A stretch of 64,000 bases of DNA from Latrodectus hesperus. Its lineage: Eukaryota > Arthropoda > Arachnida > Araneae > Theridiidae. The stretch covers positions 74,604,609 through 74,668,608 of the forward strand of contig CM075853.1 in NCBI GenBank assembly GCA_037975125.1, in the 5' to 3' direction. Below, in pieces: positions 21,775 through 36,100 of the stretch. The position numbers were made by a program, and so were the translations under genes. Numbering within the stretch: the stretch's first letter is position 1; the number at the start of each line of letters is the position of its first letter. The notes beneath the pieces are model-generated. The model saw only the letters and a program-made list of their open reading frames with translations, was not told where the DNA came from and made no database searches.

Positions 21775-21910
21775 AGTATACAATTTTATAATCTTCTTAG
21801 AATGAAATTTTTAAAATTTTAATCGTAAATTCAATTAGATATCCAAATTTGCTTGTATTAAATTATGAATTTTATCACCAATTAATGAAAGTAAATTCCA
21901 CTGTAATATT

Positions 21911-24900
21911 TATTTTATTAATTCAGTACACTAAAAGCATTTCAATGAAATAGAATTATTCGTACACTAAATTCTTAACACTTCACGAACAACTATTGGT
22001 TTAATTATTTAATTTTTGTGTTACAACGTCATTTATATATTATGTTTCACACATTTAATAAACAATCAGTTCTACTGATAATTAATAAAAATAATATTAA
22101 GAAAAGAGAATTTTATTAAAATATTCAAATATTAAGTTCTGGAAACTAACTATAGTTACAGTAGTAAATTAAATTATTAGTTATTGAATGAAAAAGGAAC
22201 AGCTTAGTAAATAAAAACGTACTTTATATAATTCGAAATAATTCTTAATGTCTTGAAAAATTCAAAGTAACAATCTAAAACTTCATTTTATCCAATACTT
22301 TTTCACTCGTATAATTCAAAGCCACAAAGAACGCAGCTTATATGAATTTACTTAAAAAAATAAAAAGTATTATGGAAGTTTTGAAAGATTTTGCTTTGAA
22401 AAGCATAAATGAGAATGTCTATCGAGAACGTTTTTAGTGGCAAATGTTAAATCTTGCAGAGACCAAATTGATCCGAATAAATTATTAACAAAACTTTAAC
22501 ACACTGAAAGCAGATAGAGAAAGAATTTCACTGTTTGATTCATCCCACATGCGTTTTGAAACAGCTTTTTTAAAGGTTTGTTTGAGAAAAAATCCATTTT
22601 CAGCTTTTTATATCTATCAGATTTATTTGATGTAAGGCTCCTATGTTCTTAATTTAAATTCAATAAGATAATTTCTAATATAAATTGATGTTAATATTTT
22701 GAATTTGCTTATGAAACTCGATGAAAAATATTCATGTCGAAGCATTTAAATTTGTAATGAATATTTTAAAACCAGATAAAGCAATAAGATGTAGTGAAAC
22801 CAATAAAATATTTCTGATGGTGACTATTGAAATGAATTTGAATTTCTTTACACATAACGATTTTCCTTTAAATAATTAAAAAAGCTTACTGTAAGCGGAT
22901 ATTAATTTTATATAATTAGCATGTTCGATTGAATTTTGATCATGTTTTGTATGTAGCAGACCGAATTTTATTTGATGTAATACCTTGAAAATTGTTAAGT
23001 ACTGGGGTCTTAATAGCTCAATTAATAACTTATTAATTTTTTCCAAGAATTAGAAACTGTTAAAATAACTTATTTAAATATTTCTAAATATGATAAAATA
23101 TATGATAAATGCTTACAAAAATAAAAGTTATTTGAAATTATTCCACAACTTTTTGTGTATACACCATTCACGAAATCATATCAAACTAAGCAAATTAAAA
23201 TGAATAAATTAAAGAATCTTGTAATCAAATAGTACTGATTAAATCGGTTATATTCTAGAATGGACGAGTTAGATGGAATCAGAAATTGTCCCAACCTTCA
23301 TATGGTACATCTTTTTTACCCATTATTGCTTCTTTTCTAACTCTGTTACCATCTGATCACATAATATCAAATAACAGCAATCAAGAGAGTTGTGAAACTG
23401 TCTCCAAGGAAAAGAAAAGTTTGAAACCTTGATGTTGTTTTCTATTTACTCTTATTAACTACCAAAATTTCTTTCGCATGGCTAAATAAACAGAAGTCTT
23501 TCGAAACTAAAAACACTTAAAACGTTTCATAGAAAAAAAAGACAAATTAACGATAATAAAGATGGTACTTAATAATTTCTTTGTCTTGTCTTCCAAACAG
23601 TTAAACAAACTGATTAAAAATATCAATTGTGTCTAGTTGATAACAATTTTTAAGTTCAACTACAGGATTTAAGAAAATATTTGCTTGAATTTTGTAGTGT
23701 TGTTCATAAATGAGACGTGCCACTTAATGAGGCATATTAAAAACAAACTTTTGATTTGAAAACATCTAAAAAATTAATTTCATACTAGAGAAACGTTTAG
23801 CTACTGAATTTACAGATTAAATATGGAATTTTGTTTTAACGTAATAATAGAAAAGATAAAGAAATTAATATTTCGATGATTAATAGCAGGCTGTAAAGTA
23901 AATATTTTATTATTCATTTTAAACTCAACATAATAAGTCTTAAAACTGTTTATTTGCGATTACTATTATGATGATTCGTGAATTTTTAAGTGTTGCTTTG
24001 ATATAAATTCTAACAAATTTAATTCAAATCTGCTAGATAAACATATTTTTTAAAAATAATTGTGAGCTTCATAAAATTTTCTAAGCTAAATTTACTTTAA
24101 CAGCACTTATAGAAAATGGTCCATAAAAATATATTTTTGAAAATTAAATTCTACTTTGTCCCTGATTATGTGGTTGTAGGAAATTATCACTATACAAATA
24201 TTGAAACATAATAAAATAACAACGATTTTATCTTAGAAATTATGAAATGCACATCAAATTCAAAAACTTCAAAAGAAAAAAATGTGAAAGAAATGAGAAA
24301 TTGGGGTAGAAGTTATATAATCGCTCAAAAAAGTTCAATCTTCAAATTAGATTTTAACACACATTTACTGCTTCCTACTAACCCAAATAATAGATAATTA
24401 TTGTAATATGGTTAAAGTGCATTGCCTTACATAAAATAATGTGTATATGGAAAAGTTTAAAAACAATCAAATGAATGAAGAACACAAAGGAAAAAAACTG
24501 TTTGTGGTCATCAAAGTTCTCGGAAGATAAAAAGCTTCAAAAGTTCATTAGGTGCTTCTGTCAAATTGGCCCACTATCATTAATGAAACAGCATAAGCTT
24601 TAAAATCTAGTTATGGCTATGCTTATCAAATCATCTGTGAGCAGCAATATTAATGATCAATTAACAGTCTTTTCTTCCTGAGGAAATAAGCTTGTAGTCC
24701 TTTAATGAGGTACAATGGTAAGAGAATCAACTATATAAAAAGATGAATCTCATTTTTTTCTGCAAACTTCATTTTCTAAATTTCAAAGGCAATCAAATTG
24801 TATTGCAAAAAATGCACCATACTTTTAACTTAATACACACAGATGTATAACATTTTCAAATTGCCTACAAAGTGATAATTTTAAAAGAAAGTGATGCATA

Positions 24901-27554
24901 AGTTCTTTATAAATTTTTATTATGATATAAAATAATTTTGAACAATAGTTTTTTAAAAATTCACAATTTGTAAATAATTATTAAATATTATAGTTTACAT
25001 ATGATTTATATGCTGTAGTATTTGTTTCTCGAATCAAGTACATCTGCTGAAAATAAAATCTTTTTAGAAAGTGAAAATTTTGAATGATAAGAAAATAAAT
25101 TATTTATTTTCTATTAAGAAACCTGATTTGGATAACTTTAAATTTGATTGACAAAATGCATAAAAATGTATAACATAATGTAAAAGTCTTTTATATATAA
25201 ATTGAAGTTGCATTATATAAATTATTAATAATTTCTTAGTTCAATTATAATAAAAAAATTAATGTATTTCATTCATCTTTTAACTGCTTAAAATTTATTT
25301 TAATTTCTTTAGAAGAAATAATAAATAACACAATTTTATATTAGAGAAAATTAATTAAAGTTTACACTTCGTGTTAAAAATGTTTTTAAATCATTTCTTT
25401 TTACTTATTAAGTCGTTCCTTATTAAGTAATTCAGAAACAAACTTGTATTTTAATTGCTTGTGTTGTTTCCTTTTTAAAAAGCATAATGCTTAAAAAAAC
25501 ACTTTATTAACTTTTAAAGATATATTTTACTTTATTCACTGGGGAAACAAGATAAAAAATTTGTTTTCATGCCTTAGTCTTTAAACGCAATAAATTTTTC
25601 TATTCTTTAATTTTATATTGATCCGGTAAAGCTAGAGATTCAAGAAGATAAAAACATGCATTATCACTTACGATTAATTACTTTATATTATTGTCACAGG
25701 AAAGAATATTTAATTTGTTCAGACCATAAAAACAGTTAAACTTACAATAAAAGGTAAAAAAAATGTTTAATTCTCGTTTAAAAAGTAATTATTTAATTTG
25801 TTTGATTAATACAGCAAATATTTGAATAAATTACAGATTATTGTTGCATCGAGTGATGAAACAGTTAATTAAAAAACATTTATCTAACTTAATTCTTCAA
25901 AGAGTTCTTTTCGCTGGTTGAAATTACTCACTTACGAATAAACAAACCAACATAAATACGAAGTTATGTGACCCTTAAATATTGATCGTTGTATTGATTT
26001 ACTGTTTTTGAAGCTGTTCTAATTATAAATAACACTTTTTCTTAGCACATTATGTCAAAAAAGATGAACTATCGATATTTTCACAATTGGTTCTTCATAT
26101 ATATATGTATATATATAATAGTAAAAGATCCAAGAAAGGTTTATATATATAGTTAGTTGCTTGAGAATTTTCCGGATTTTCTCTCTACTTCAAATTATAA
26201 TAACAGGTTATTTTGGAAAAGATTGCATTCCCAACAACAGTTTGTGGAGCAGTTTTCGATAATAAGTCTAGACGTGAAGTTAAAATCTGATATTTCTCTA
26301 TTTACATTCGTTTGTAGTTAATTATTTTATGTAAGCAAAATACATTTTGTTTTTTCATTAATTTAAATGTTTTAGTGATTGAATTTTTTGAAATTGCCGA
26401 AATATTTACACACAGTCTAGACTTTTATATTAACTGCAATAAATTCTTCATTTAATTAAGTACAGATTTAGAAGCATTGTTCATTGTTTAATAAGTTTCT
26501 GCATACATTCATATCTACTAATCAATGTGATGCCTATATAATTGAATAAATTTTTTCCAATCTGTATTTGAAGTAATTTTTTAATATGTATAATAAGGAA
26601 CGGAAATATTATCTTGAATATTAATTTTAAAATCAATTTGATTTATCTCAGGAGTTTATTAAATTTCATTGCTAACATTGTCTTAAATAAAAGAATTTAC
26701 TTTTATGTAATATTAAAAAAAGGTAGTTCATGAAATTTTCATTTATTTTTGAAAAAAAAAATCATTATTTGAGAAGTAGATTCTTCTGCTTACCCTAAGA
26801 ATGCATTTTATTAAAGAAATATATTTTTCCTCTAAAAATTCTTTATAATGAATTTCAAAAATATATTCCAATAGCATTCAAGTGGTTTATTCATTATTAA
26901 ATACTTATTTATTCCATTTATGTTTTATCAATATTTTTTGTAATTAGTGAACATTATAATATTATAAATGTTTTTAATAAATTAATAAGTTAAATGAATA
27001 TTATGTATTTTTGTTTCAAACTAAATAAGGAGATACTTCTCTTCAAAAATTATACATAAATTATCTAACTAAATAAGGACAGTTCAAATTTTTTAACATT
27101 TATCACATTGAATTTCCTTTAATATTAACAAAATCACTAAAATACATTTCTCGAAAGTGTAATTTCAGTACACAAAATGAGCAATTAAAATTTGCTTTAG
27201 TTTTTGATGTAAAGCCCAACAGAGCATAAACATTTTAAAAGGCAGTAAAATTTAGGATAACGTTATTTAGGATAATATTATTTATAATTTATTAATATTA
27301 TTTATAATTGAGGGTAATATAATTTATGATGTTATTATTTTATGTCAACATTTTTAGTAGTCCTTTTGAATACTAATTTTTAATTAACTAATATTTACTT
27401 GTAAATACTTAAAGTTATGTCAACTTTTAATATTCACAAGATATTTCAAATTTTATATGAGAAATAATTTTTTTGCTTATATTATTTATATTTCTAACAT
27501 CACACAATAAAATATCGACATTTTTATACATTCTTATATGTATATATAGATTCT

Positions 27555-27558
<4 letters not shown>
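21911..27558. other. A+T-rich non-coding DNA, no gene seen
   Basis: Lies between the two duplicated segments. No coding domain, RNA gene or transposon end was recognised. Only short open frames and simple A/T tracts are visible. Confidence 0.55.

Positions 27559-27627
<69 letters not shown>
27559..27627. repeat. (TA)n microsatellite
   Basis: About 34 uninterrupted TA units. The Tyr-Ile repeat frames read from it on both strands are not genes. Confidence 0.97.
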
Positions 27628-27629
<2 letters not shown>

Positions 27630-28997
27630 CTACTAAATTGTACATATATATAATTATTATTTCCTCTATATTTAATATACTGTTTTTGAAAAAGTACATT
27701 AATTTTTATTTTATGAAAATATATTCTATAAAAGCCAATCTCGGAAATTTGAAAGCTGATTTCTTAAACTGATTTTTCAGATTTAAATTTTCATTGAATT
27801 TCGAATTAAATTTTTGATAGCAAGAAATTTGTAAACATAAATTTTAAACTTTTTTTTGCGAGTACTCATTAGATCCCTCCACGTTATGCCTTTTCATTAA
27901 GAACATCCACAGCTTTTAGATAATATTTTTAATTTATTACTTACACAAAACCCTGAAAATCAAGTTATAAATGAGAAAGTTAAAGGCAGTGTTAATTTAC
28001 AGTTAGAGATATATTACTAATTAGAATTGAGAGCTTATATAATAAAGCAGATGGCCAGAAGAATTTTACTCTCTGTAATTTATTTATACAGTCACCGCAC
28101 ATTTTACACACCTGCAGGACTTTTCCACTACGGGGAATCATATTCATGTGTCGCAAGGGGGAATACAAGAAAAACGAGCAACACAAATTCTATCAGGTAT
28201 GCATTTAGAAAGTACCTAAATGATACATAGTTACTTAAATTAATTAATCAGTAGATGAAAATGATGATTTTCAAAAATAATAAGTACCAAACTTTATCAT
28301 CTCAAAATCATCATTTTACACTCATTTTATTACTTAACTAACTATTGTTGATTTTTTCTATTAAACTATTCAATTGAAGTATCACATTAATAAACTCTGC
28401 ATTTTCTTTTTAAACATCATTAGTCATTCAACTTTATAATTAAACGTATTTGTACACTCCAACAGCTAAAATATGCCAATTATTTCAACGTCAAGTAATT
28501 TTCTTGGAATTTTCAAAGTCTGTTATTCAGTTCTGACAATGATTATTTATAATATTTTTCTTTTGAAACATGAAAATAAAAATTTTAAAATTAACTTGAT
28601 GAGACCGACATGGTTGATTATGTTACCATTTTGCCATTTAATCTGAAAATTAAATACTGTTTATTAATACTGAATATTGGTTCTAATTTTTAAACCCCCC
28701 ATCGTCTGGTCTTTTAATATTTTCTAATTAATCTCAATAACCGGGGAAAAGAATAATCTTTAAAATATAATTTAACAGTTATTCATTTCTTGTGATAATA
28801 ATCTTATACGATTTCAGTAAAAAACTCTTCAATGTTTCCGTCCAATCAAACTAGCTTCAATTTGTTTCTTCCTTCTAAACAAGAAAAATAATATAAACAT
28901 ATAGTCTTTATATAATAATAATAATTGATCTTTACAATTTTTGCTTCGATTTTTATCTGTTTTGTCCCAGAAAAAGCATTAACCATTTAAATTATAT

Positions 28998-29028
28998 TTA
29001 TCTATCTACCTACCTACCTATCTATCTA
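28998..29028. repeat. (CTAT)n/(CTAC)n tetranucleotide tract
   Basis: About seven tetranucleotide units, alternating CTAT and CTAC, followed by a short TA tract. Confidence 0.85.
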
Positions 29029-29223
29029 ATATATATGTATATATAATACAAATGCAAAAAATTTTATAAGATAATAATTATTACCGCTCGTTGTATTATT
29101 TGGCACTATACGGCATTAATATATGGCATTTTTTAAAATGTAAGAAACTAATGTCTATTAATTTTTAAACCACTTGTAAGAAATTAATTTTTTGGAATAT
29201 TAGCTTCTTTGAAAATTTATGTA

Positions 29224-29370
29224 AGCAATATCAGCAAATGCACTGTACATAAAAACGATATCGTAAATGCACAGTACATGTAAACGATATCAGTAAATGC
29301 ACAGTACCTGTAAACGATATCAGTAAATGCTCAGTACAAGAAACGATATCAGTATATGTAATTTGTACAG
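29224..29370. repeat. Minisatellite, ~30-bp unit, five copies
   Basis: Five imperfect head-to-tail units built on AAACGATATCAGTAAATGC followed by ACAGTAC. Copies begin near 29224, 29254, 29282, 29312 and 29341. The inner copies are the most alike. Each unit contains a GATATC palindrome or a variant of it. The array is absent from the matching place in copy A. Confidence 0.9.
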
Positions 29371-29870
29371 TAAAATTTTTACAAGAAGTTGAAGTATTTT
29401 GTTAGCATGTTTCAAAGTCTTGCGAATATTAATGTTTTATTTGGAAAAAAATTTCAAGTGTTTCTATTAAATTTTCTGGAAGTTATTTGTTAAGTTGTGC
29501 TTAATTTACACTGATTTAAATTAAAGATGACTTATGATTATGGATGATTTCTATTGAAATTGATCTATACAGAATAGTAGTAAGAATTGACTAAAACATT
29601 TTATAAAAGTTGTATTTTTGCTTATAAAGTGACTTTAAGCTTAGAAAATTCATTTATAAACGTATTTCCTTTGTAGAATGAAATTATTTTAATATTAATT
29701 CATCTTAAATTTTTACTTTAATATTAAAATTATCTTAATATAAAAATATATTACTTTCATATTATTATCATTAATTCAGTTAGATTTTTAATATTGCTTG
29801 TATCAAACTATGGATTTTATCACCAATTAATGAATATAAATTTCAATTTTGTAGCATTATTAATATCCTT

Positions 29871-31804
29871 TTAGGAAAGAAATCACACTTAAAAATTAGA
29901 TTTTAAATTCCTCATTGAATATTATTAACAATTTTTGATTAAAATCTTAAGCATGTGATAATTTTGTTGATTTAAAATACATATAATATTTGAGGTGAAT
30001 ATTTAACACATTTAAGGAAATTTACAGGGTAATATTGTAGGTTTCTTTTCATATACTTTAATGTTGTCTACATGAATTCTAGTTCGAGAAATTTTTTCGT
30101 TCTATCACTCTTTTTATTGATTTTATAATGATTTTAGTAAATTTTCATTAAAGACATATTTGATTTATATTTTTAATATTACACAATAGAACAGTGATTT
30201 CTTTTAGACAGTAAAATAAACAATTACAGCACGAGAGAGAGAATTTAGACTTAGTTAAATTATTTAAAATTTTAAATTCATATAATCAATTGTATAATGA
30301 ATGATAGAAAGTTTCGGTTGAATTATTTTCTAAATATTGATTTTTTATATTAATGTAAAAAAAATAAACATTCGTTATTTTCTATTTATTGATTTCTAAT
30401 TCTTTCCGAGTATTTATTACCATCAAATAAAAACTACATATTATTTTTCTAAAAATGTTGGAAAGTTTGTCTATCTTGTTAAGTATCTTCTTGAGTTTAA
30501 ATTTAGATACAATAGTAAATCGATATCTATTTTTAGGATGCAAAACAATAAAAGAACTGCAAAAGCATTTGTTTCAATTTCCTCTAATAAACATCAATTA
30601 AATTTATTCTTTAATAACATTACATAAACAATGATCTTATTTTGTGCTTTTGTAACTGTAATACTTGGACTTCAGGGATTTTTTAAAAAAATACTTATAT
30701 TCTCAAAGTGCAAACAAGCAATTTTCAATAGTAAACAATTTAATTATAATTAAGCATTAATATTTTTTTACATGTAAGCTAAATATAATAATAAAAATAT
30801 TATGTTTCACATACGTAAGCGTTATTTACATTTAAATGCTGAGGTAGCAACATACACAGATGCGTTGTTCAGTGGATCTGTCTACGTCAGTGTTCAGTGT
30901 ACGTTGCTCAGTGTATGTGTTTACTGTATTATAAATTCAAAATTATTTGTATTCATTTTATTTTACTTTGTTATTTTAAACGTTCTTTTTACAATGGAGA
31001 TTTTTTGACTTTTTTTTTTATAAATTTTCTATTCACAATTTTTGTACTAACTGCATACGTTTTATTGAAGTGGAAAAATTGGCATCCTTCAACGTTTGTT
31101 TCTCCAAAATGTAATGAGTACAAACAAAAACTTAAATATAAATATTGCATTTAAAATAAATATAATCTTATATAAATATGGGAGAATAGCACAGAGTAGA
31201 AAACAAAGATTTATTGATCAATGTCAGCAAAAGACATTGTATGAACGAGCTGTAAGATCACCAGTTTTGTTGTTATTGAAACCAATAATTTATTGGTCTT
31301 CAAATCAATAAGTCATTTTGATTTTTATTAATTGTCCATCCTTCAATAAATGTAGCAACCGGATAAAAAGTTTAGTTGTGTGTCAAAGATCATTGTTGCA
31401 ACCCACTTTTTTTATCCGAAGTGTTTTGGTTTCAAAAAACCTTTCAGCCATTTAATGGCTAGGTACTTTTTAAATAAACAGTATTAGTTCTTAATTTTTT
31501 CTTTTTGAATTACTTTTAGATAAACAGAAGTCAATAAGAGGGAATCCACTTATCTTTAAGATAAGTATAAGTCAATGCCATTTAAGAAATATCGAGGTTT
31601 CTTGAATACGAAATGATACCTGATTTTATCTAAATAACTGCAATGAAATATTTTGTAAATTGGTAAACAGTGATTGGAATTCTTACAGTTATTTCATGAT
31701 AAATTTTTTTCCAATTTAGTTCTGAGACTTTTCAGTTTTTAATGATATTTAACCTAAATTGTAACTAATTCTAGTCTATTTTTTATAGATTTTTATAAAC
31801 ATTA
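29871..31804. other. A+T-rich non-coding DNA, no gene seen
   Basis: Short overlapping open frames at 30802-31311 have no recognisable domain. Near 30865-30910 the motif GTTCAGTG and variants recur three times. An inverted pair (CGGATAAAAAG and CTTTTTTTATCCG, near 31355 and 31407) could form a weak hairpin. Confidence 0.5.
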
Positions 31805-32018
<214 letters not shown>

Positions 32019-32065
32019 TGAAAATTTAATCTTATCTGCCGCGTACTGATCGAGTTTTAGGATGA

Positions 32066-32080
32066 ATATATATATATATA

Positions 32081-32138
<58 letters not shown>
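32066..32138. repeat. (TA)n microsatellite beside the CA array
   Basis: About 36 TA units with one TAAT interruption near 32081. It lies 47 bp from the CA array. Confidence 0.95.
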
Positions 32139-32140
<2 letters not shown>

Positions 32141-32769
32141 AAGGGAGTGAACATGAAATGAGGAAAAGAGAGGGTGAATATTTTTATGTATTTCTGACGC
32201 ATCTATTGTAGTTTATACTGGAAGATTTCTGTCATCTATCCATGTTACACGTGAATAAAATGAATAATTTGTAAAGTTTATCCAAGAAGAGAGTGCCAGA
32301 AAGGATTAACTCTGAAGAATTATACAGCCAGTGTCATAGAATAATTTTAATTGTGAAGCTAAGTGTTGCAAATTAAGTACAATTTTCTAAAATTTAATTC
32401 TTAAAAAAGCAAAAAACACTCCACTCCACATAAATGTTTCCATAATTGCAATTTTTCAATCAATTGTACCAACTCTTTAAAATTTAGCTTGTAAATAAAT
32501 AAATAAGTTAATAGGTTTTACATTCTTCGTTAACATCTGGTAATTATTTGTATTTTACATTAATTGAAAACTATGTATAGAAATTCAAAGAAAACTATAA
32601 TAAAATATCTTTTTAAAAATTCTGTAAAGTTAAAATTAATTTGTTTGCGTCACACACCCATATTAAAAGTTTCACTGTTATATTAAACACTGTAGACCAT
32701 TACAATAGAAGAAATAATGTGGTTTAAAATATAGTTCCATCAAATATCAGAAGTTAATTTTTTTTTGTT
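32139..32769. other. Non-coding DNA, nothing recognised
   Basis: A+T-rich; no domain, RNA gene or transposon end is visible. Confidence 0.5.
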
Positions 32770-33130
32770 AAGGTCATAATGAGCTTGGTTTCCTTAAATC
32801 GTCGACTGCGCCGGTATATTAATTACTCAGCCCCAAATACCCAGCAATTAACGAGAACGAAGCAATATGCATCTAGCAGTGTCAAATCCTTATTACTGAG
32901 AGTGTTCAAAGATATATTTATAAAACCGTTCCTTGAAATACGTTCGGTGGAGAAACAGTTCCCGAAATCCATGGCATAACTGATGCTTTAAAACGAAACA
33001 ATTATTTCCGACTCTGTTTAACTGTGTTATTCGTGCTGAGTAACTGCGCCTGAGTAGTTGTCTTTGAACAATCACGTATGAACCGGCGGATTTAAGCTAT
33101 CAGAAGGAAAATTACCAGGAGTAAAATCCA
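32770..33130. other. G+C-richer island of unknown nature
   Basis: The block is clearly richer in G+C than the several kilobases on each side. It contains a 66-residue open frame on the plus strand (32779-32979) with an ATG start and no recognisable domain, and a 60-residue frame on the minus strand. TTACTCAGC near 32823 and GCTGAGTAA near 33038 form an inverted pair about 215 bp apart, and CTGCGCC occurs twice in direct orientation. It could be an exon, a conserved regulatory element or an old transposon. Confidence 0.35.
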
Positions 33131-36100
33131 TTATCTCGAGTTCCAATAGCTCTTTAATGTTGTCTTGACAGAAGATAGGAGAATTATAATTTAATGCTTT
33201 TCATAGTTACTTTGGACGATTTTCCTATAAGCTGCCACGTTTTCCCATATTATTAAAAAAATATTATTTATTTGTTTTCACATAATTTAAGGGTATTTTC
33301 CTTTGACAGAAAAATAATAATTTATTATATATTTGGGCAATTATATACAGGAAACAGCTGTTGACGCTAATAAATCATAAATTTTAAAGGAAATATGCAC
33401 TTATTGCTTGCAACAGATTTGAATGGAATGTATATGGACAAATTAGAACTACTTATTAATTTAAAGATTGCATTTGTTTTTCATTATTTTTAGAATGATT
33501 AAATAGCTATCAAATTGAATTTAACGAGAAGTTACTTTTTTCATGCTAGAAATCTGAAGTAAATAATTTGTAACTTAAATAAATTCTTATTCTACCTCAA
33601 TTATTTTAAGGTAACATTAACGGAGTAAGTGAATCTGAAGGAGTTAAAATTAATCAATTTTTTTTATCTTTAGAATGATAAAGAGTTTTCTAATTTAAAA
33701 CTCAATAATATTTTTTTAAATAAAAGTTTAATCTTAAAAATTTCATTAGCAATACAGTTTAATATTAAAATAGATTGGGTTAAAGTTTAAATTATACTCT
33801 TTTAAATATTATTTTCCAATAAATAATTAGTAATTATATTTGTGAACAGTAAAAATATTTAAAATAGTAGCACTCAATCTAATGATTAATTGTTTGATGG
33901 GAAAGTGATTAATTCATGTAAAATAAAATGTGCAATAGAACATTAATTTATTTAATTTTATTCACTTTTAGTTTCAATTTCAAATCTTACATTTAAACAT
34001 CTTAAAAATATCTCAAATCAGAAAAAAAGTTTTTCCTTTTTTATTATGTTTAAAAATTGTGAGAGTCACCAATTTTTTGAAGCATAAATTTTTAGTCTTC
34101 AAACTTGAAAAATTACATTAATTACATTACATTCTGTGAAATACTTAGATAAAAACAGACGTAAATGAAATTCCTAAGTAGGTTTGAAATAATTACCTGT
34201 CTGTTTCATAGAAATGCTATATTAACTATTTATTAAAAAACAGGCACATTTTTAGTTCTTTTAAATAAAAATGCATTATTCATATAGTTTCTAGATAATA
34301 AGTTCACTTTTATCAAGAAAGTATATAAATAATTGATCATTGAAAACTAACATGAATTCAGGAATAATGATGCAAAAATTTGTAATAATAATTAATTTAT
34401 TTCAGTAGCATATTTTTAATTTCAAAATTATAGGAAAAATTAATTTTACTTTTTAATAAATTTATTACGTATTTGCAGAAAAACTAAAATAGTTTAAATT
34501 TAAGGGAAATAGTTTAATACTCGACCTGCTAATATGCCTAAAAATAAAGGAATACATATTAATAAAGTTAACTAATGAAATTAGGAACGCTATTTATAAT
34601 TCCAGGAAATGGATTTACTACTTAGCTAGAAATTAAACTTTAAACCCCCATTACTTTCTTAATAGTAATAGAAAAATTTAATTTTAATTAAAAGATTAAT
34701 CACTCGTTTTTAATTTTTTCAGTAATTAAAAATTAAAATAACTGAAAGGGAAGGATATTTTTGTAAATTATTGGATTAAGGCTAATTAGTAAGCCATGAG
34801 AGAGTTTTAAAGTTTTTAATTCATATTGTGATAATGAAAATGTTATGATAGCGTTAATGTGTAATGTAGTGCGTCATCAAGGAAATAGACACTAAGCCTA
34901 TGTGATGCAAAAAATAAAGTTTTTTACGGATGCATAAATTGAAATTTTTTCGATTAAAAAATAAAAATAAAGGTTTTTTTACGGATGAATAAAATGAAAA
35001 TTTTCGATTGAAAAATAGAAATAAAGCGATAATATTTTCTGAATTAAAAACAAATTGTTCTTCTCTAAATTCACAGAAAAAATTCTTATTGTAAAATTGC
35101 TTTCAATTTTTAAGAAGAGTTTTTTTTAAATCACAAAATTTATATCATATTAATTATGAAATTAAAATAAGTATAAAGTTTTTTTTACATAAATTTTAAG
35201 CATTTAGTAAAAAATTTCCCTTTAATGAAATAAGTGCGACGATTTAATTCAATGCTAATATCAGTGAAGTTTATAGATCCAGTATGGTTATGAAAAGCTT
35301 CTTCAGCCGTCATTTGTAATAGAGAACTTAAATCAGGATTTCGATTAATGAGATCACAACAAAGAGAATAAAATATTAATATACTTCAGATTGGGAAATA
35401 ACAAGAATTTATTCCATTATTCGATATAAATTGGCATTTAAGGTTTTAATATGACAAAAATTTTATTTATAGATATAATTTTTTTAGTTAATATAAAAAT
35501 CTAATTAATGTAATGGTTTAATCTTAAGTCTAAGATTGGTTTATTTGATCTAATTATATTACTGAATTTAACTAAAAGATCAAATTGAATGTATCTATAT
35601 GATAGTTCAATTAACATATTTCACATGAATGTTTTTTAATCGATAGATGTCTGTTTATCCTTTTTTATGGTCAATTTTTATACACGACGGACCTGATGAT
35701 AAACTTTATCTAATAATATGTGCAATCACATTGTTATAAATTGCAAAAATAGAATTCCTTGAACTAAAATTATTTTCACTTCAGAAACCATTTCTAAATT
35801 CATAGATCATACTTAATTTATATGATTCGAATTCATAATCTTACAAGCGTAAATTATTTTTATCTGGATAGTTCTCCAAAAGGAAGTAGTGAAGAAAGTG
35901 TACACATAATAAAAATATTCTCTGTAATAAATAAGCAAACAGACGTATAAAAAATTAATTACACTTTTTATCATGAAAATGCAATAAGATATAACAAAAA
36001 ACATATTATCAAAATAATATTGTATAAAGTAATTTTCTTGATATAAAAGGAAACATTTTATGAATCCTTTCAGAAGGATCTTAATGACTACGATGAACTC

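Larger units (their letters stand above)
18640..21910 (+). repeat. Diverged segmental duplication, copy A
   Basis: Read in order, this segment matches 27700-29870 in the same orientation in many short collinear blocks. Anchors include AAATTTGAAAGCTGA (18677 and 27746), CAGTCATCACA/CAGTCACCGCA (19040 and 28090), TTACTTAAATTAATT (20507 and 28230), TCTAATTAATCTCAATAACC (20999 and 28722) and TTTATCACCAATTAATGAA (21870 and 29816). Identity is patchy with many indels, so the duplication is old. Copy A is longer, mainly because of an insertion between about 19090 and 20490 holding the foldback mariner and its neighbours. Confidence 0.75.
27700..29870 (+). repeat. Diverged segmental duplication, copy B
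   Basis: Collinear partner of 18640-21910 in direct orientation. It lacks the mariner block of copy A, so it approximates the state before that insertion. It carries its own later change, a minisatellite at 29224-29370, and a CTAT/CTAC tract at 28998-29028. No protein domain is recognisable in either copy. Confidence 0.75.

Noticed and set aside
29224..29370. CRISPR-like array
   Set aside because: The units are directly adjacent with no unique spacers, and the genome is clearly eukaryotic.
30802..31311. Cluster of three overlapping plus-strand frames as a spliced gene
   Set aside because: Hydrophobic, low-complexity translations with no domain, and no convincing splice-site pattern.
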